From: Isoetes engelmannii
Lineage: Eukaryota; Streptophyta; Lycopodiopsida; Isoetales; Isoetaceae
Length of the DNA: 20,736 nucleotides
Reading direction: 5' to 3'
Assembly: GCA_011763485.2 (NCBI GenBank)
Contig: JAANSK020278269.1
Coordinates: 1 to 20,736, forward strand
Part shown: positions 8,111 to 15,708 of the stretch, piece by piece
How the letters are laid out: each line of letters opens with the position of its first letter
Position numbering within the stretch: the stretch's first letter is position 1
Made by a program: the position numbers and the translations under genes
Notes under the pieces: generated by a model
The model's database searches: none
Seen by the model: the letters and a program-made list of their open reading frames with translations, nothing else
What the model was told of the DNA's origin: nothing

Positions 8111-9602
8111 CTGAAGGAAAGCAAGTGGAAATAGGCAATATAAAGCATGCAAACAATGACCACTTACAACTCCAAATGTCGAGATAATTGCCACCTTCGA
8201 TGAAGATATAGACGTATGTACCGCAAAGGAGAAAGACAAGAATGTCACCCAGGGGATGCACCTATTGTATAGGGGGTATACCACATGCGTGCCAGGGGTC
8301 CCTCAAAACCCCCCTGTATACGCATTAGAAATCTGCCAAAAACCCCCTTTTCAGCCACATATTACCCCAGAATTACCCAAAAAACCCCAGAATTGTGAGA
8401 GTATATATAAGTTTGAACCTCAAACCCCCTTTGGGTCACGCTCGTATGGATTTACACTATGTGAACCCCCCTTGGAACGTCATCGGCCATACCGTTAGAG
8501 AAACTAGACAACGAACATGCACATAACCACATTTAAAGTCGGCTTAAAAATAAGATAGGGGATTTAAAGGAGGAGAATGCCGGAGACTAGAAAGGTCAAG
8601 ATAGCCATGCTCGAAGAGGGATCGAGAGAGTCAACTGTTATAAGAATGCAAAAACAAGGTCACATGGTCGAAATGACGTGGGGATAGAGCAAAACACCAA
8701 ATAAAGCCTGACAAACCATATAGAGGAATTCATCCAAAACTATTGCCAAATTATTCAACAAAATCCAACCATTGGTGTAAAATATATAGGTAAGGGGTCT
8801 CTAGCGACATATAATGTATGTCCATATCAAAAAAATACTAAGGACAAAAAATCTCGACCAATTAAAATTAACTTCGCCTGCTACAATGATTAGTATAAAG
8901 AACCAGTCTAGAATGTTTGAATCGCTCAAACCCTAGAAAACAATATACAGAATCTATATAGGATCTGCGTTAAGGAGGTCACCTAAGAACTTTCAAATGT
9001 GAATAAGCGGCGAGGAACAAAGTGGCTATACTCAAACAAAAATAGAATAGAATAGAATTTTAACATCCACGGAAACCACAATCGGGTTATGGGACCCAAT
9101 ACAAAAAGGGGGGCAGAGGCTCAAACTAGAACTAGGGGCGGACAAAGTCCCATCACAAGTAACTGGACCATCACCAATATAAAAAAATTTAACAGTACCC
9201 AAGAAGGGTTGAATTATATAATGATTGCCCATGGATCAGTAGGCCACTGATCCCTGATGGTAGCCTGCCCTCCTCTGTACACTGCCCACATTCGTATAAA
9301 GAGAGCCTGCAATGAGAATGAGTTGAAACAATGTCGAGGATGAAGTGACAACCTAGATTGTAATGGAGCTCGAGGTTAAAGCCGATGTAGAAGTAAAAAA
9401 AGATTCAGTGAAACGGTAAATGCTATGCTGAAGAACTAGCACAGAAAGCATATAGAAATCTAATCCGAAAGAAGCAACTAAATGTAGAGCCAATATTGGC
9501 CAATGTTGGCAAACCCTTAGATAATGCGTAAGAATGAATGTGTGAATATTTAGAGCATCAAACGTGAATGTGAGCATATGCAAATTACATGAATCATAAT
9601 CA
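8111..9602. other. Intergenic DNA, no supported gene
   Basis: AT-rich sequence with several C-rich patches at 8260-8480 (runs of cccc). It includes a TATA-like tatatataag at 8402-8411 without a transcript I can assign. Further copies of the words found at 7655-8110 (tcgctcaaaccctagaa near 8920) suggest the same ancient repeat family continues in a highly diverged state. The small open frames here have no motif support. Confidence 0.5.
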
Positions 9603-10700
9603 TTGTCAGAAAGAGTTCGAGATATTTTGTTTGGACCTCTCTCTTCAACATTGCTTCAATGCAATCTGGTTTTTCCCCTCGCTGATGCATTCTCAACGAT
9701 GTGGCTGCTGGATATGAGGGAATATAGTAGGGCTCACTTACAGGATCATAGAGTGGTGTATCTTATGCTTCATTTTGCTAAAGTATATGATGGTGGAGAA
9801 GTGGCTCCTTGCTCTTGGATTTGGGCAGTCATTTACAAGAAATGTTCATTGTACTTTTTTAAGGTGAGGTCCACTATACTTTTCCAGCAAGGTCCACCGT
9901 ACTTTTTCAAGGCGAGCCATCTGATATTTTAGTAGTGGATAGAGGAATTTGACAAGGTTGTCCTTTAGCACCTCTGATCTTCACAATTACGGCAAAAGTA
10001 CTAGCCCAACTTTCCTCTGTGGCGGCCCGGGATGGCATCATTCAAGGTTTGCCAACTCAAGCGGTTTTCTGTTCTTAATTGCTGGGGCTGAAAATCTTCA
10101 TAATGCTAAGCTATTATTAGACACCTTCTCCCTATTGTGGGTCGGCAAACGTGTACTGCTTTGTGGATGTTGGACATTCCTGTCCCTCCTTGTATTTTCG
10201 ATTATCCATAGAAGGTGCTTCCGCATGGCAGGACCACGAAGTTGCTTGTTATTCGGTTGGAATTCAAGTCTCTGCTTCAGATGCTTGGGATGAAATTATT
10301 AGAAGGTTGCAGATAACTTATTTTGGTGGAATACAACTAAACTATCCATGCCCGAAAGATCATTGTAGCTAAATGTGTTCTTAGTAATACTCATGTTTAC
10401 ATGGCATCTGCTCTACTAGCCACTCAGTGTAAGATGGAGGAGATTGTGCATATTGTCAGGAACTTCATTTGGGGTGGAAATGACGAAGGAGCTGTAGCCA
10501 AGGTTGCTTGGGCGAAATGCATTAAACTCAAGGCAGCTAGGGGCCTTGAAATGCTATATTTTCACTTCCAAAGTAAGGTGATGATATCAAAGTTTATTTG
10601 AAGGATTCTTGCTGGCAAGGATGATTCTCCTAGTTTGAGGTTGTTGATGCAGTCAATTCAACATTGTCTTCCATTTCACAAGGCTACCATTAAGTCCCTC
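9603..10700 (+). pseudogene. LINE (non-LTR retrotransposon) reverse-transcriptase relic 1
   Basis: The RT order is preserved although frames shift and stops interrupt it. Motif A lies at 9753-9800 (VVYLMLHFAKVYDGGE against the usual LDFAKAYDRV, with the catalytic Asp changed to His). Motif B at 9935-10000 reads VDRGI, a stop, then QGCPLAPLIFTITAK. A post-catalytic segment, LIAGAENLHNAKLLLDTFS, follows in another frame near 10080-10135. A connector block at about 10265-10310 reads SASDAWDEIIRRLQ. The FIWGG block is at 10464-10478, followed by VAWAKCIKLKAARGLEML and, after a stop, RILAGKDDSPSLR. The YADD motif C expected between CS and FLIAGAEN is missing. No endonuclease or RNase H is recognisable. 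This is a dead, 5'-truncated copy. Minor edges are uncertain. Confidence 0.85.
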
Positions 10701-10710
10701 CGTCCTTGGG

Positions 10711-10820
10711 CTTTGCTTTATCATCTACATCCATATCCAAATGCTTCCCCCTATTTAAAGGGTTGCTTTGCTTTATCATCTACATCCATATCCAAATGCT
10801 TCCCCCTTTTTAAAGGGTTG
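10711..10820. repeat. 55-bp tandem duplication, two copies
   Basis: Copies at 10711-10765 and 10766-10820 begin ctttgctttatcatctac and end ttaaagggttg, with about one mismatch. The duplication lies in the tail of the LINE relic and maintains an open frame only because 55 is not a multiple of three and both phases happen to be open. Confidence 0.92.
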
Positions 10821-10845
10821 CTTGCTGCTTGGGACACTGTCAGGT

Positions 10846-10961
10846 CCCTTTTTCATATCAATTTCGAGGTGTGTCTTCAGTTATCTACTCCATGCTAGTG
10901 AATCCCTTTTTCATATCAATCTCGAGGCGTGTCTTCAGTTATCTACTCCATGCTAGTGAAT
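10846..10961. repeat. 58-bp tandem duplication, two copies
   Basis: Copies at 10846-10903 and 10904-10961 begin ccctttttcatatcaat and end ccatgctagtgaat, with three or so mismatches. It starts only 25 bases after the preceding duplication but is unrelated to it in sequence. Confidence 0.92.
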
Positions 10962-10980
10962 TTCTTTGCAGTACACTCCA

Positions 10981-11235
10981 GAGAATGTGCCTCTAAGTGA
11001 TATGGTGGTGCTCGGGGGAGTGGTTCGAAAAGCAAGAATAAGGTAGTCGCATGTGCTTCTAGGAGAATGTGCCTCTAAGTGATATGGTGGTGCTCGGGGG
11101 AGTGGTTCGAAAAGAAAGAATAAGGTAGTCGCATGTGCTTCTAAGTGATATGGTGGTGCTGGGGAGTGTGCCTCTAAGTGATATGGTGGTGCTCGGAGGA
11201 GTCGTTCGGAAAGCAAGAATAAGGTAGTCGCATGG
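10981..11235. repeat. About 82-bp tandem repeat, three copies plus a partial
   Basis: Units containing tgcctctaagtgatatggtg and ending aaggtagtcgcatg begin at 10981 and 11063. A partial copy (cttctaagtgatatggtggtgct) lies at 11139-11161, followed by a last copy from about 11167 to 11233. Identity between copies is very high. The array produces matching repetitive open frames on the minus strand (10953-11262) that are artefacts of the repeat. Confidence 0.92.
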
Positions 11236-11555
11236 GAATTGAAATATTAAGACTTGAACCATTGGGATATTTATGGAACCTTGGAAAAGGTTGAGACTCT
11301 AAAATGGGCTATGTACCTTTACCTTTTTGAAAAGGCTCCTTGATCTCCACATAAGGGGAAGAGGTGAACCTATTGAGATTCATATCCTCCTTTTGATCCT
11401 TCAATCAATCTCTTGATCCATCCAAGACTCTTTCCAGCTTCTATGAATTTTGTGCTTATTCCTTGGAGAGGATTCTCTATGGGTTAACCTTCCCAAAACC
11501 CTTCTTGCCCGCTTGGGTGGTGAGCCCGGTTGGGTGGTGACCTTTGGCTTGAAGG
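11236..11555. other. Intergenic DNA between tandem duplications
   Basis: No supported gene. A short repeat, ttgggtggtgagcccgg followed by ttgggtggtgacc, lies at about 11513-11542. Confidence 0.55.
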
Positions 11556-11735
11556 TATGTATAACCTCCTGAATGCATTATCTAATGGATTGATAAGCTT
11601 ATCCTACTTATGAATGAAATCTTGATGATGTAGACCATATACTTCACTATCATCTAGATGTGCTTATGTATAACCTCCTGAATGCATTATCTAATGGATT
11701 GATAAGCTTCTTCCCATTATGAATGAAATCTTGAT
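11556..11735. repeat. Direct repeat of about 72 bp at 109-bp spacing
   Basis: tatgtataacctcctgaatg and the following bases through aatgaaatcttgat occur at 11556-11627 and again at 11665-11735. The copies are nearly identical except in a short stretch after aagctt. The intervening 37 bases belong to the first unit only. Confidence 0.9.
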
Positions 11736-11824
11736 AGTTGCATGAAAGACCCATCCCATGGAATTGCATAACACTTTTAACACTTTCATCGTCCTTTCAA
11801 TGCGGTGGTATACTCTGCAGCCAT

Positions 11825-11923
11825 GCATTTTCTACAATGAGCATCCCCATTGGATTTGCATTTTCCACAATGAGCATCCCCATTGGATTTGCATTTTCCA
11901 CAATGAGCATCCCCATTGGAACT
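11825..11923. repeat. 33-bp tandem repeat, three copies
   Basis: Units at 11825, 11858 and 11891 read gcattttccacaatgagcat and on to ccattggattt. Since 33 is a multiple of three, the plus strand encodes three in-frame copies of FSTMSIPIGFA within a 72-codon open frame (11738-11956). That frame has no other support as a gene. Confidence 0.93.
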
Positions 11924-11948
11924 ATGCCCAATAAGTGGTCCAATAACA

Positions 11949-12058
11949 CATGCTAAATGTAAACTCCAATATTCATGTATAAGTTTTTATTGCTTTATTA
12001 CCTCATGCTAAATGTAAACTCCAATATTCGTGTATAAGTCTCCACTGCTTTCTTACCT
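11949..12058. repeat. 55-bp tandem duplication, two copies, diverged
   Basis: Copies at 11949-12003 and 12004-12058 begin catgctaaatgtaaactcc and end ttacct, with about seven mismatches. It has the same length as the duplication at 10711 but is unrelated in sequence. Confidence 0.9.
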
Positions 12059-12059
12059 T

Positions 12060-12394
12060 TGCTACATCAAACTGTATAATTTTGTGTGGTTTTGCATGTT
12101 ATAAGGTTTAAAGCTTAGACAGATTAACATGATTCTATTACGTTTAAAACGTAAGGTTCGACAAAGTTTAACTATCCCCAATGGGTATGATGTCTATTCT
12201 CCATGCTAATAACGCGGTTAAGAGCATGAAGAGCAAAAGATAAAAGGCTAGCAGAAGAGAGTAAACAATTTGAGTTTAAAACAAGTAGATGGACAGGCCT
12301 CAGTCGAAAGATGGTGAATGTACTAATCATCACAGTGATCAGAAAAATGAATTTTTTTACATCATAGGCCATTAGAAAATCCACATAGGAAGTC
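12060..12394. other. Intergenic DNA, nothing recognised
   Basis: AT-rich, with no motif-bearing open frame. The minus-strand frame at 12172-12384 shows no domain. Confidence 0.5.
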
Positions 12395-12765
12395 TGCTGT
12401 CAGCTGGTAGTGCATGTTCAAATCCTCAAGAAATTTCAGCACAAGTCTATGAATGTTTTATCATCATCCAGCTAACTTTCCCATTGCATATTGCAGCTAA
12501 ATTATTGAATATCATAGGAATGCAAAAATACACAAATGTGATCCCATAAAAGAGCAATCAGAATGAGAGGTCTATAACCAAATAAAATCCTGCTGCCAGC
12601 TGGTAGTGCATGTTCAAATCCTCATGAGACTTCAGCACAGGTCTATAAATGTTTAAACATCATCCAGGTATTTTCGATATTATCATAGTAATCCCAAACT
12701 ACACACAAATTACTACCAAAAAAAAGGGCACTCAGTATGAGTAGGAGGTATGTTGGCCTCATTGA
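12395..12765. repeat. About 195-bp diverged tandem repeat with tRNA-like boxes
   Basis: Copy 1 starts at 12395 (ctgctgtcagctggtagtgc) and copy 2 at 12590 (ctgctgccagctggtagtgc). Similarity continues through cttcagcac, the catcatccag block, and a final agcaatcagaatgag / gcactcagtatgag block near 12560 and 12740. The start of each copy resembles a tRNA A box (cagctggtagtgca) followed at once by a B-box-like gttcaaatcc. The boxes are too close for a real tRNA, so a deleted tRNA-derived element is the likeliest source. Confidence 0.75.
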
Positions 12766-13695
12766 TCAAAGCCTCAGATGACAATAATGATCATCATAGT
12801 GCCAAAAATTCGAAAAAGCAAGCAGTTTACAGCTTCGGACAGTAAACATTAACCAAGCAAGACACGTTTAGCAACCCGGCGCAAAAAGACATCAAGAACA
12901 AAAAATAAAGCAAGCAAGCAAGCCAAAAACTGTCTAAACATGAAAGAGCTCCCATCTTCAAATGTTTCCTCAGGACTATAAAAGCCATTCGGAATAGCGT
13001 ATATGGTCTTTTAAGACAGCCACCACAGGGCTCCGATAAATATATAGGCATCATGTCTCCAAGGTAGGCATCAAACGCCTAAGCATCAGCCGCAAATTAC
13101 CACATCTATAGTTCACATCCTCTGCCCAAAAAAAAATAACATAGCTTCCTAACAATACAAACCTGGATCGCCAAAAAGGAGCAGACGAATGGAAGCACAG
13201 CAGCAAATCTGGAACTTTAAGAAAAGAGACGGAATTAGGCTTAGGGCAGGACGCTTGTTTGTATTGCTTGTCCACGTTGCAGCCAGCTAAGAATACTGTG
13301 CACCTGGACAGCCTTCTCGTCACTGGATTTTATCTACGGTTCGAGAAAATTCATGCAAATCCCAGTGTTTATGGGTAGCGTTGGGAAGTTATGGCCGTTT
13401 CGAGAGAATTAGTACTGGAATTGATTTACTAAAGAACACAACTCAAATTGGTTTGTTCTTGCGGCACTTTAGTCGGAGGTAAAATTTAAGCCAATGATTT
13501 GGTTGGGGAGATAGGATTGCAACGATCGATTGGTTAATGTTTGGAGGATTGCCTCGATAGGTTAATGTTTGGATTTGTTTATGATGTAGGGTTATGTTCC
13601 TTCAACATTTCTAACGGAGAATACAATGCACCCATTTTAAGGTTGTATTGAAGCTATAGCTCATACGACTGTTCTTTTTATTATCGGTTTATCTT
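12766..13695. other. Intergenic DNA, no supported gene
   Basis: Two minus-strand open frames (12827-13054 and 13051-13323) adjoin each other, but their translations carry no motif I recognise and their joint is a stop, so I do not call a gene. A short diverged repeat, gattggttaatgtttgga and gataggttaatgtttgga, lies at about 13529-13574. Confidence 0.5.
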
Positions 13696-13785
13696 ACGTA
13701 ACTTTCAAGACTCAAAGATTACTGGAAATTACCGTCACTTTTATTTTCAGGAAACTTTTTTGGCAAAGTTGTTGGCGGAGATGTA

Positions 13786-13795
13786 GCGGCGCCGC
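13786..13795. repeat. GC-rich 10-bp palindrome shared with the downstream hairpin
   Basis: gcggcgccgc here recurs at 14498-14507, in both cases after ta or cta (tagcggcgccgcc). In this AT-rich window a shared 13-base GC-rich word suggests a common origin for the two sites. Confidence 0.6.
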
Positions 13796-13871
13796 CTTAG
13801 AAATTCTTGATCTGTTTCAAATGAGAGGCAAAAGGCCAGCGTAGGGCATGCGGTAGCTCTGCAGAGTGACT

Positions 13872-13923
13872 ATGAAAAGCAAGACCTGCCAGAGACAATG
13901 AAAAGCAAGACCTGCCGGAGACA
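13872..13923. repeat. 26-bp tandem duplication
   Basis: atgaaaagcaagacctgcc followed by (a/g)gagaca occurs at 13872-13897 and 13898-13923 with one difference. Confidence 0.9.
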
Positions 13924-14047
13924 AAAATGGCTAAATGGCCCTGCAGGAGACAAAAAAATCAGAGGATTTTTTTTCCTTTACCTCAAACAGAGCATTTGGG
14001 CTTGGAAAATCAGAGCATTTTGCTTAGAACAGAGCATATAGCTTAAA

Positions 14048-14125
14048 GGCATTTCGAATAGCAGGCTGTGATTACCATGAATCTGTGGCATTTCGAATAG
14101 CAGGCTGTGATTACCATGAATCTGT
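14048..14125. repeat. 39-bp perfect tandem duplication
   Basis: The 39 bases starting ggcatttcgaatagcaggct are repeated without a mismatch at 14048-14086 and 14087-14125. Perfect identity implies a recent duplication. It lies directly upstream of the splice-acceptor-like tctgtttttcag and the ITPK-like segment. Confidence 0.95.
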
Positions 14126-14151
14126 TTTTCAGAAGCTCTGTTTTGTGTCCA

Positions 14152-14440
14152 GGCCGTTTTGGCAAAAAAAGCTTGTGATTTGTTTTATCCCGGGCTCGTC
14201 CAGCAGCTCAAAGACAGTAATACTGATTTGATTCCTATCAATCGAAGCCTTCCTCTGGAAGATCAAGGTCGCCTTGGTGTTTTAATCCATAGATTCTGGG
14301 ACGAAGAATGGGTCAAATCTTGGCAGATTATCTGCAAAAACTATAGTGAGTCGCTCACGCTGAAGATCTTGCAAAAATCTGAAGCATCCATCTTCAACAT
14401 CCTGTGGAGCAGCCGGCATCATGTGGGACGTAATCTTTGA
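14152..14440 (+). pseudogene. Inositol-tetrakisphosphate 1-kinase (ITPK)-like N-terminal fragment
   Basis: ITPK phosphorylates inositol tri- and tetrakisphosphates in the cytosol. The open frame reads AVLAKKACDLFYPGLVQQ, then DLIPINRSLPLEDQG, LGVLIHRFWDEEWVKS and a degraded tail with ASIFNILWSSRHHVG before a stop. This follows the N-terminal layout of plant ITPKs: YALxxKK, F.P.L, a DLxxID..(R/K).L.EQG stretch, the LHK...(E)W segment, and a later AI..L.NR helix. The frame is open upstream to a splice-acceptor-like gttttgtgtccag ending at 14153 or tctgtttttcag at about 14131. Only about 95 residues remain. The ATP-grasp domain that holds the catalytic residues is absent, so it cannot be a working kinase. 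It is most simply an exon fragment carried into the flanking inverted-repeat structure. The match was made by eye. Confidence 0.55.
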
Positions 14441-14461
14441 GTCTTGAAAGTTACGTCGGGA

Positions 14462-14578
14462 AACCTTCATCACCAGAAGGTTTCTGGAAGAAACCTAGCG
14501 GCGCCGCCGCTCGCGGCTACCGCCGCTCGCCGCGCCACCGCTAGGTTTCTTCCAGGAAACCTTCTGGTGATGAAGGTT
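14462..14578. repeat. GC-rich palindrome with 40-bp arms and nested hairpins
   Basis: The left arm (14462-14501) begins aaccttcatcaccagaagg and ends aaacctagcgg. The right arm (14538-14578) is its reverse complement except for one extra G. The 36-base loop is almost pure G+C apart from a few bases. The arms are themselves composed of smaller palindromes (aaccttc/gaaggtt and ggtttct/agaaacc), so the whole can fold as one long hairpin or as several smaller ones. No coding content. It starts five bases after the end of the 27-bp inverted repeat. Confidence 0.93.
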
Positions 14579-14887
14579 CCCCCTTCCTAAGGTTGATGGC
14601 CTCCATATGTCCTGATCATCGATTGGAGGATGGATGTTGTTAGCCTATGTTATAGAAGACCACTCAAAGCTGGTCGTTAGTCTGAGCTGGAAAAATGTCA
14701 TATTTGGGATGCCATCAAGTAGATCAACTTAGATATGTTATTTATGTGGATTTTTTTTATAAGCTAAATTCCAAAATTAGTTCTATCTAAGGTGCTACCA
14801 ATAGGTCCATTTTCTTCATTGGTTGTTAAACATTATGGCACATTATCATAATATGGAATGGGCATTATAGTATCCCCAATTGTGTTT
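14579..14887. other. Intergenic DNA, nothing recognised
   Basis: AT-rich, no supported open frame or repeat. Confidence 0.5.
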
Positions 14888-14922
14888 AATATGTTATGTA
14901 TATGTAAGATACATAACATATT
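14888..14922. repeat. 14-bp perfect inverted repeat, 7-base spacer
   Basis: aatatgttatgtat (14888-14901) and atacataacatatt (14909-14922) are exact reverse complements. The inner part TGTTATGTAT/ATACATAACA looks like the TG...CA ends of an LTR, so this may mark the 5' edge of the LTR-like segment that follows. Confidence 0.9.
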
Positions 14923-15048
14923 CCCCCTAGGGAGACAATCTAATTGCGTAACATGGTGTGTCCACATGTTAAGTATGTGGGACCAAGTGATTAGTTAAGT
15001 TAGTTAAACCACCATAAATGCACATTAACTAGGCATTTATATTAAGTA

Positions 15049-15154
15049 TAACTAACTTGGACCCACTTGCCAAGTGGCAAGATATCAGATTGGGTCCAAA
15101 ATAACTAACTTAGGACCCACCTGCCAAGTGGCAAAATTCGATTGGGGCCACATG
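15049..15154. repeat. 53-bp duplication with an internal palindrome
   Basis: Copies at 15049-15101 and 15102-15154 begin taactaactt and share ggacccac(t/c)tgccaagtggcaa. The first copy contains ccacttgccaagtgg, a 7-base perfect palindrome around one base. The position, about 35-140 bases upstream of the TATA box, is where LTR enhancer repeats often lie. Confidence 0.85.
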
Positions 15155-15188
15155 GTCCAACCATAGAGCTTGGCCCTATTTTCGAGGC

Positions 15189-15195
15189 TATATAA
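15189..15195 (+). promoter_or_regulatory. TATA box
   Basis: TATATAA within gaggctatataagggag is a near-consensus plant TATA box. Initiation would be expected roughly 30 bases downstream, near 15220. It is the clearest promoter-like element in the window. The transcript would begin with a hairpin-forming leader and run into non-coding repeats. Confidence 0.6.
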
Positions 15196-15199
15196 GGGA

Positions 15200-15238
15200 G
15201 TGACCCTGAACCCTAAAACCTTTTAGGTCCAAGGTCAC
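15200..15238 (+). other. Nested hairpin at the predicted transcript start
   Basis: An outer stem, gtgacc (15200-15205) with ggtcac (15233-15238), encloses an inner perfect stem, cctaaaa (15212-15218) with ttttagg (15221-15227). It lies just downstream of the TATA box, so it would form in DNA or at the 5' end of the RNA. Confidence 0.7.
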
Positions 15239-15593
15239 ACCCGCTTAGGAGCTTCTAGAGTAGGGATCGAGGAGCGCCATGGGTGTTCAAGCTATGCAGG
15301 TCGAGCAGGACTCGTATACCTAAGGAGCTTCTCCAGCACCTTAGATCTTCCCCAAGGTCGGCTATGTTGGGATCACCTAGTGAGGATAAAGGCGAAGGAC
15401 GAGGTTGGTCCTTGCATAGAGTGTCAGTCCTAGCTTACTAGTCTTAGTTAAACTAGAGTGCTTCTGTATTTTACTGTTAACTATTCTTGACCACTAACCC
15501 TAAAATCACACTGACTAAGGAACACAGGCCTTTGTATTCCTTAGGATTAGATATGTTGGAACTATTGTTCTATTGATATGAATTATGTGATCA

Positions 15594-15708
15594 TGGTAGG
15601 ATGCTCAGCATTTGCACCTCTTGTGTATGAGTGAATGGGGGTAGAGACCTTAGAAGCCATGATTAGTATGCTTCTAGATGATTCCTCATTAATTCCCATA
15701 ATTCGACC
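15594..15708. other. Short spacer between LTR-like segment and tandem units
   Basis: No coding content. It ends ataattcgacc, resembling the end of the first tandem unit (ataattgcggcc at 16544-16555), so this spacer may hold the tail of an additional, mostly lost unit. Confidence 0.4.

Larger units (their letters stand above)
13696..14456. mobile_element. Candidate gene-fragment-capturing element bounded by a 27-bp inverted repeat
   Basis: The 27 bases at 13696-13722 (acgtaactttcaagactcaa and on to gattac) are the exact reverse complement of 14430-14456. They enclose 707 bases that contain two short direct duplications and a segment resembling part of an ITPK gene. Immediate flanks do not show an obvious target-site duplication, and the repeat lacks a terminal signature I can assign to a superfamily. 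A Pack-type DNA transposon, a foldback element, or an inverted duplication of nearby sequence are all possible. Confidence 0.5.
14892..15593 (+). mobile_element. LTR-like segment of a retrotransposon (candidate)
   Basis: The segment could run from TGTTATGTAT at 14892 to ...TGTGATCA at 15593. It has an upstream tandem duplication (15049-15154), a TATA box at 15189-15195 and a hairpin in the predicted leader, an order that fits U3-R-U5 of a plant LTR. The next bases, tggtaggatgctcagca, start with TGG as a primer site would, but I cannot assign them to a tRNA. No second LTR is found in the window, and the flanks (taata and tggta) do not match, so it is not a solo LTR with a target duplication. 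Boundaries are tentative. Confidence 0.35.

Noticed and set aside
7800-8261. 153-codon minus-strand open frame, the longest in the window
   Set aside because: Composition is that of random AT-rich translation with many Phe, Ile and Val. There is no domain, and it lies on a degenerate tandem repeat.
8402-8411. TATA box (tatatataag) as promoter of a gene
   Set aside because: No open frame with motif support lies downstream, and AT-rich DNA yields such words by chance.
10953-11262. Minus-strand repetitive proteins rich in PPYHLEAH
   Set aside because: They are read out of the 82-bp tandem repeat. No start context or domain supports a gene.
12827-13323. Minus-strand two-part gene
   Set aside because: The two frames abut at a stop, show no recognisable domain, and have no clear splice structure.
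14892-15593. Solo LTR with target-site duplication
   Set aside because: The five bases on each side (taata and tggta) do not match, so the solo-LTR reading is not supported.
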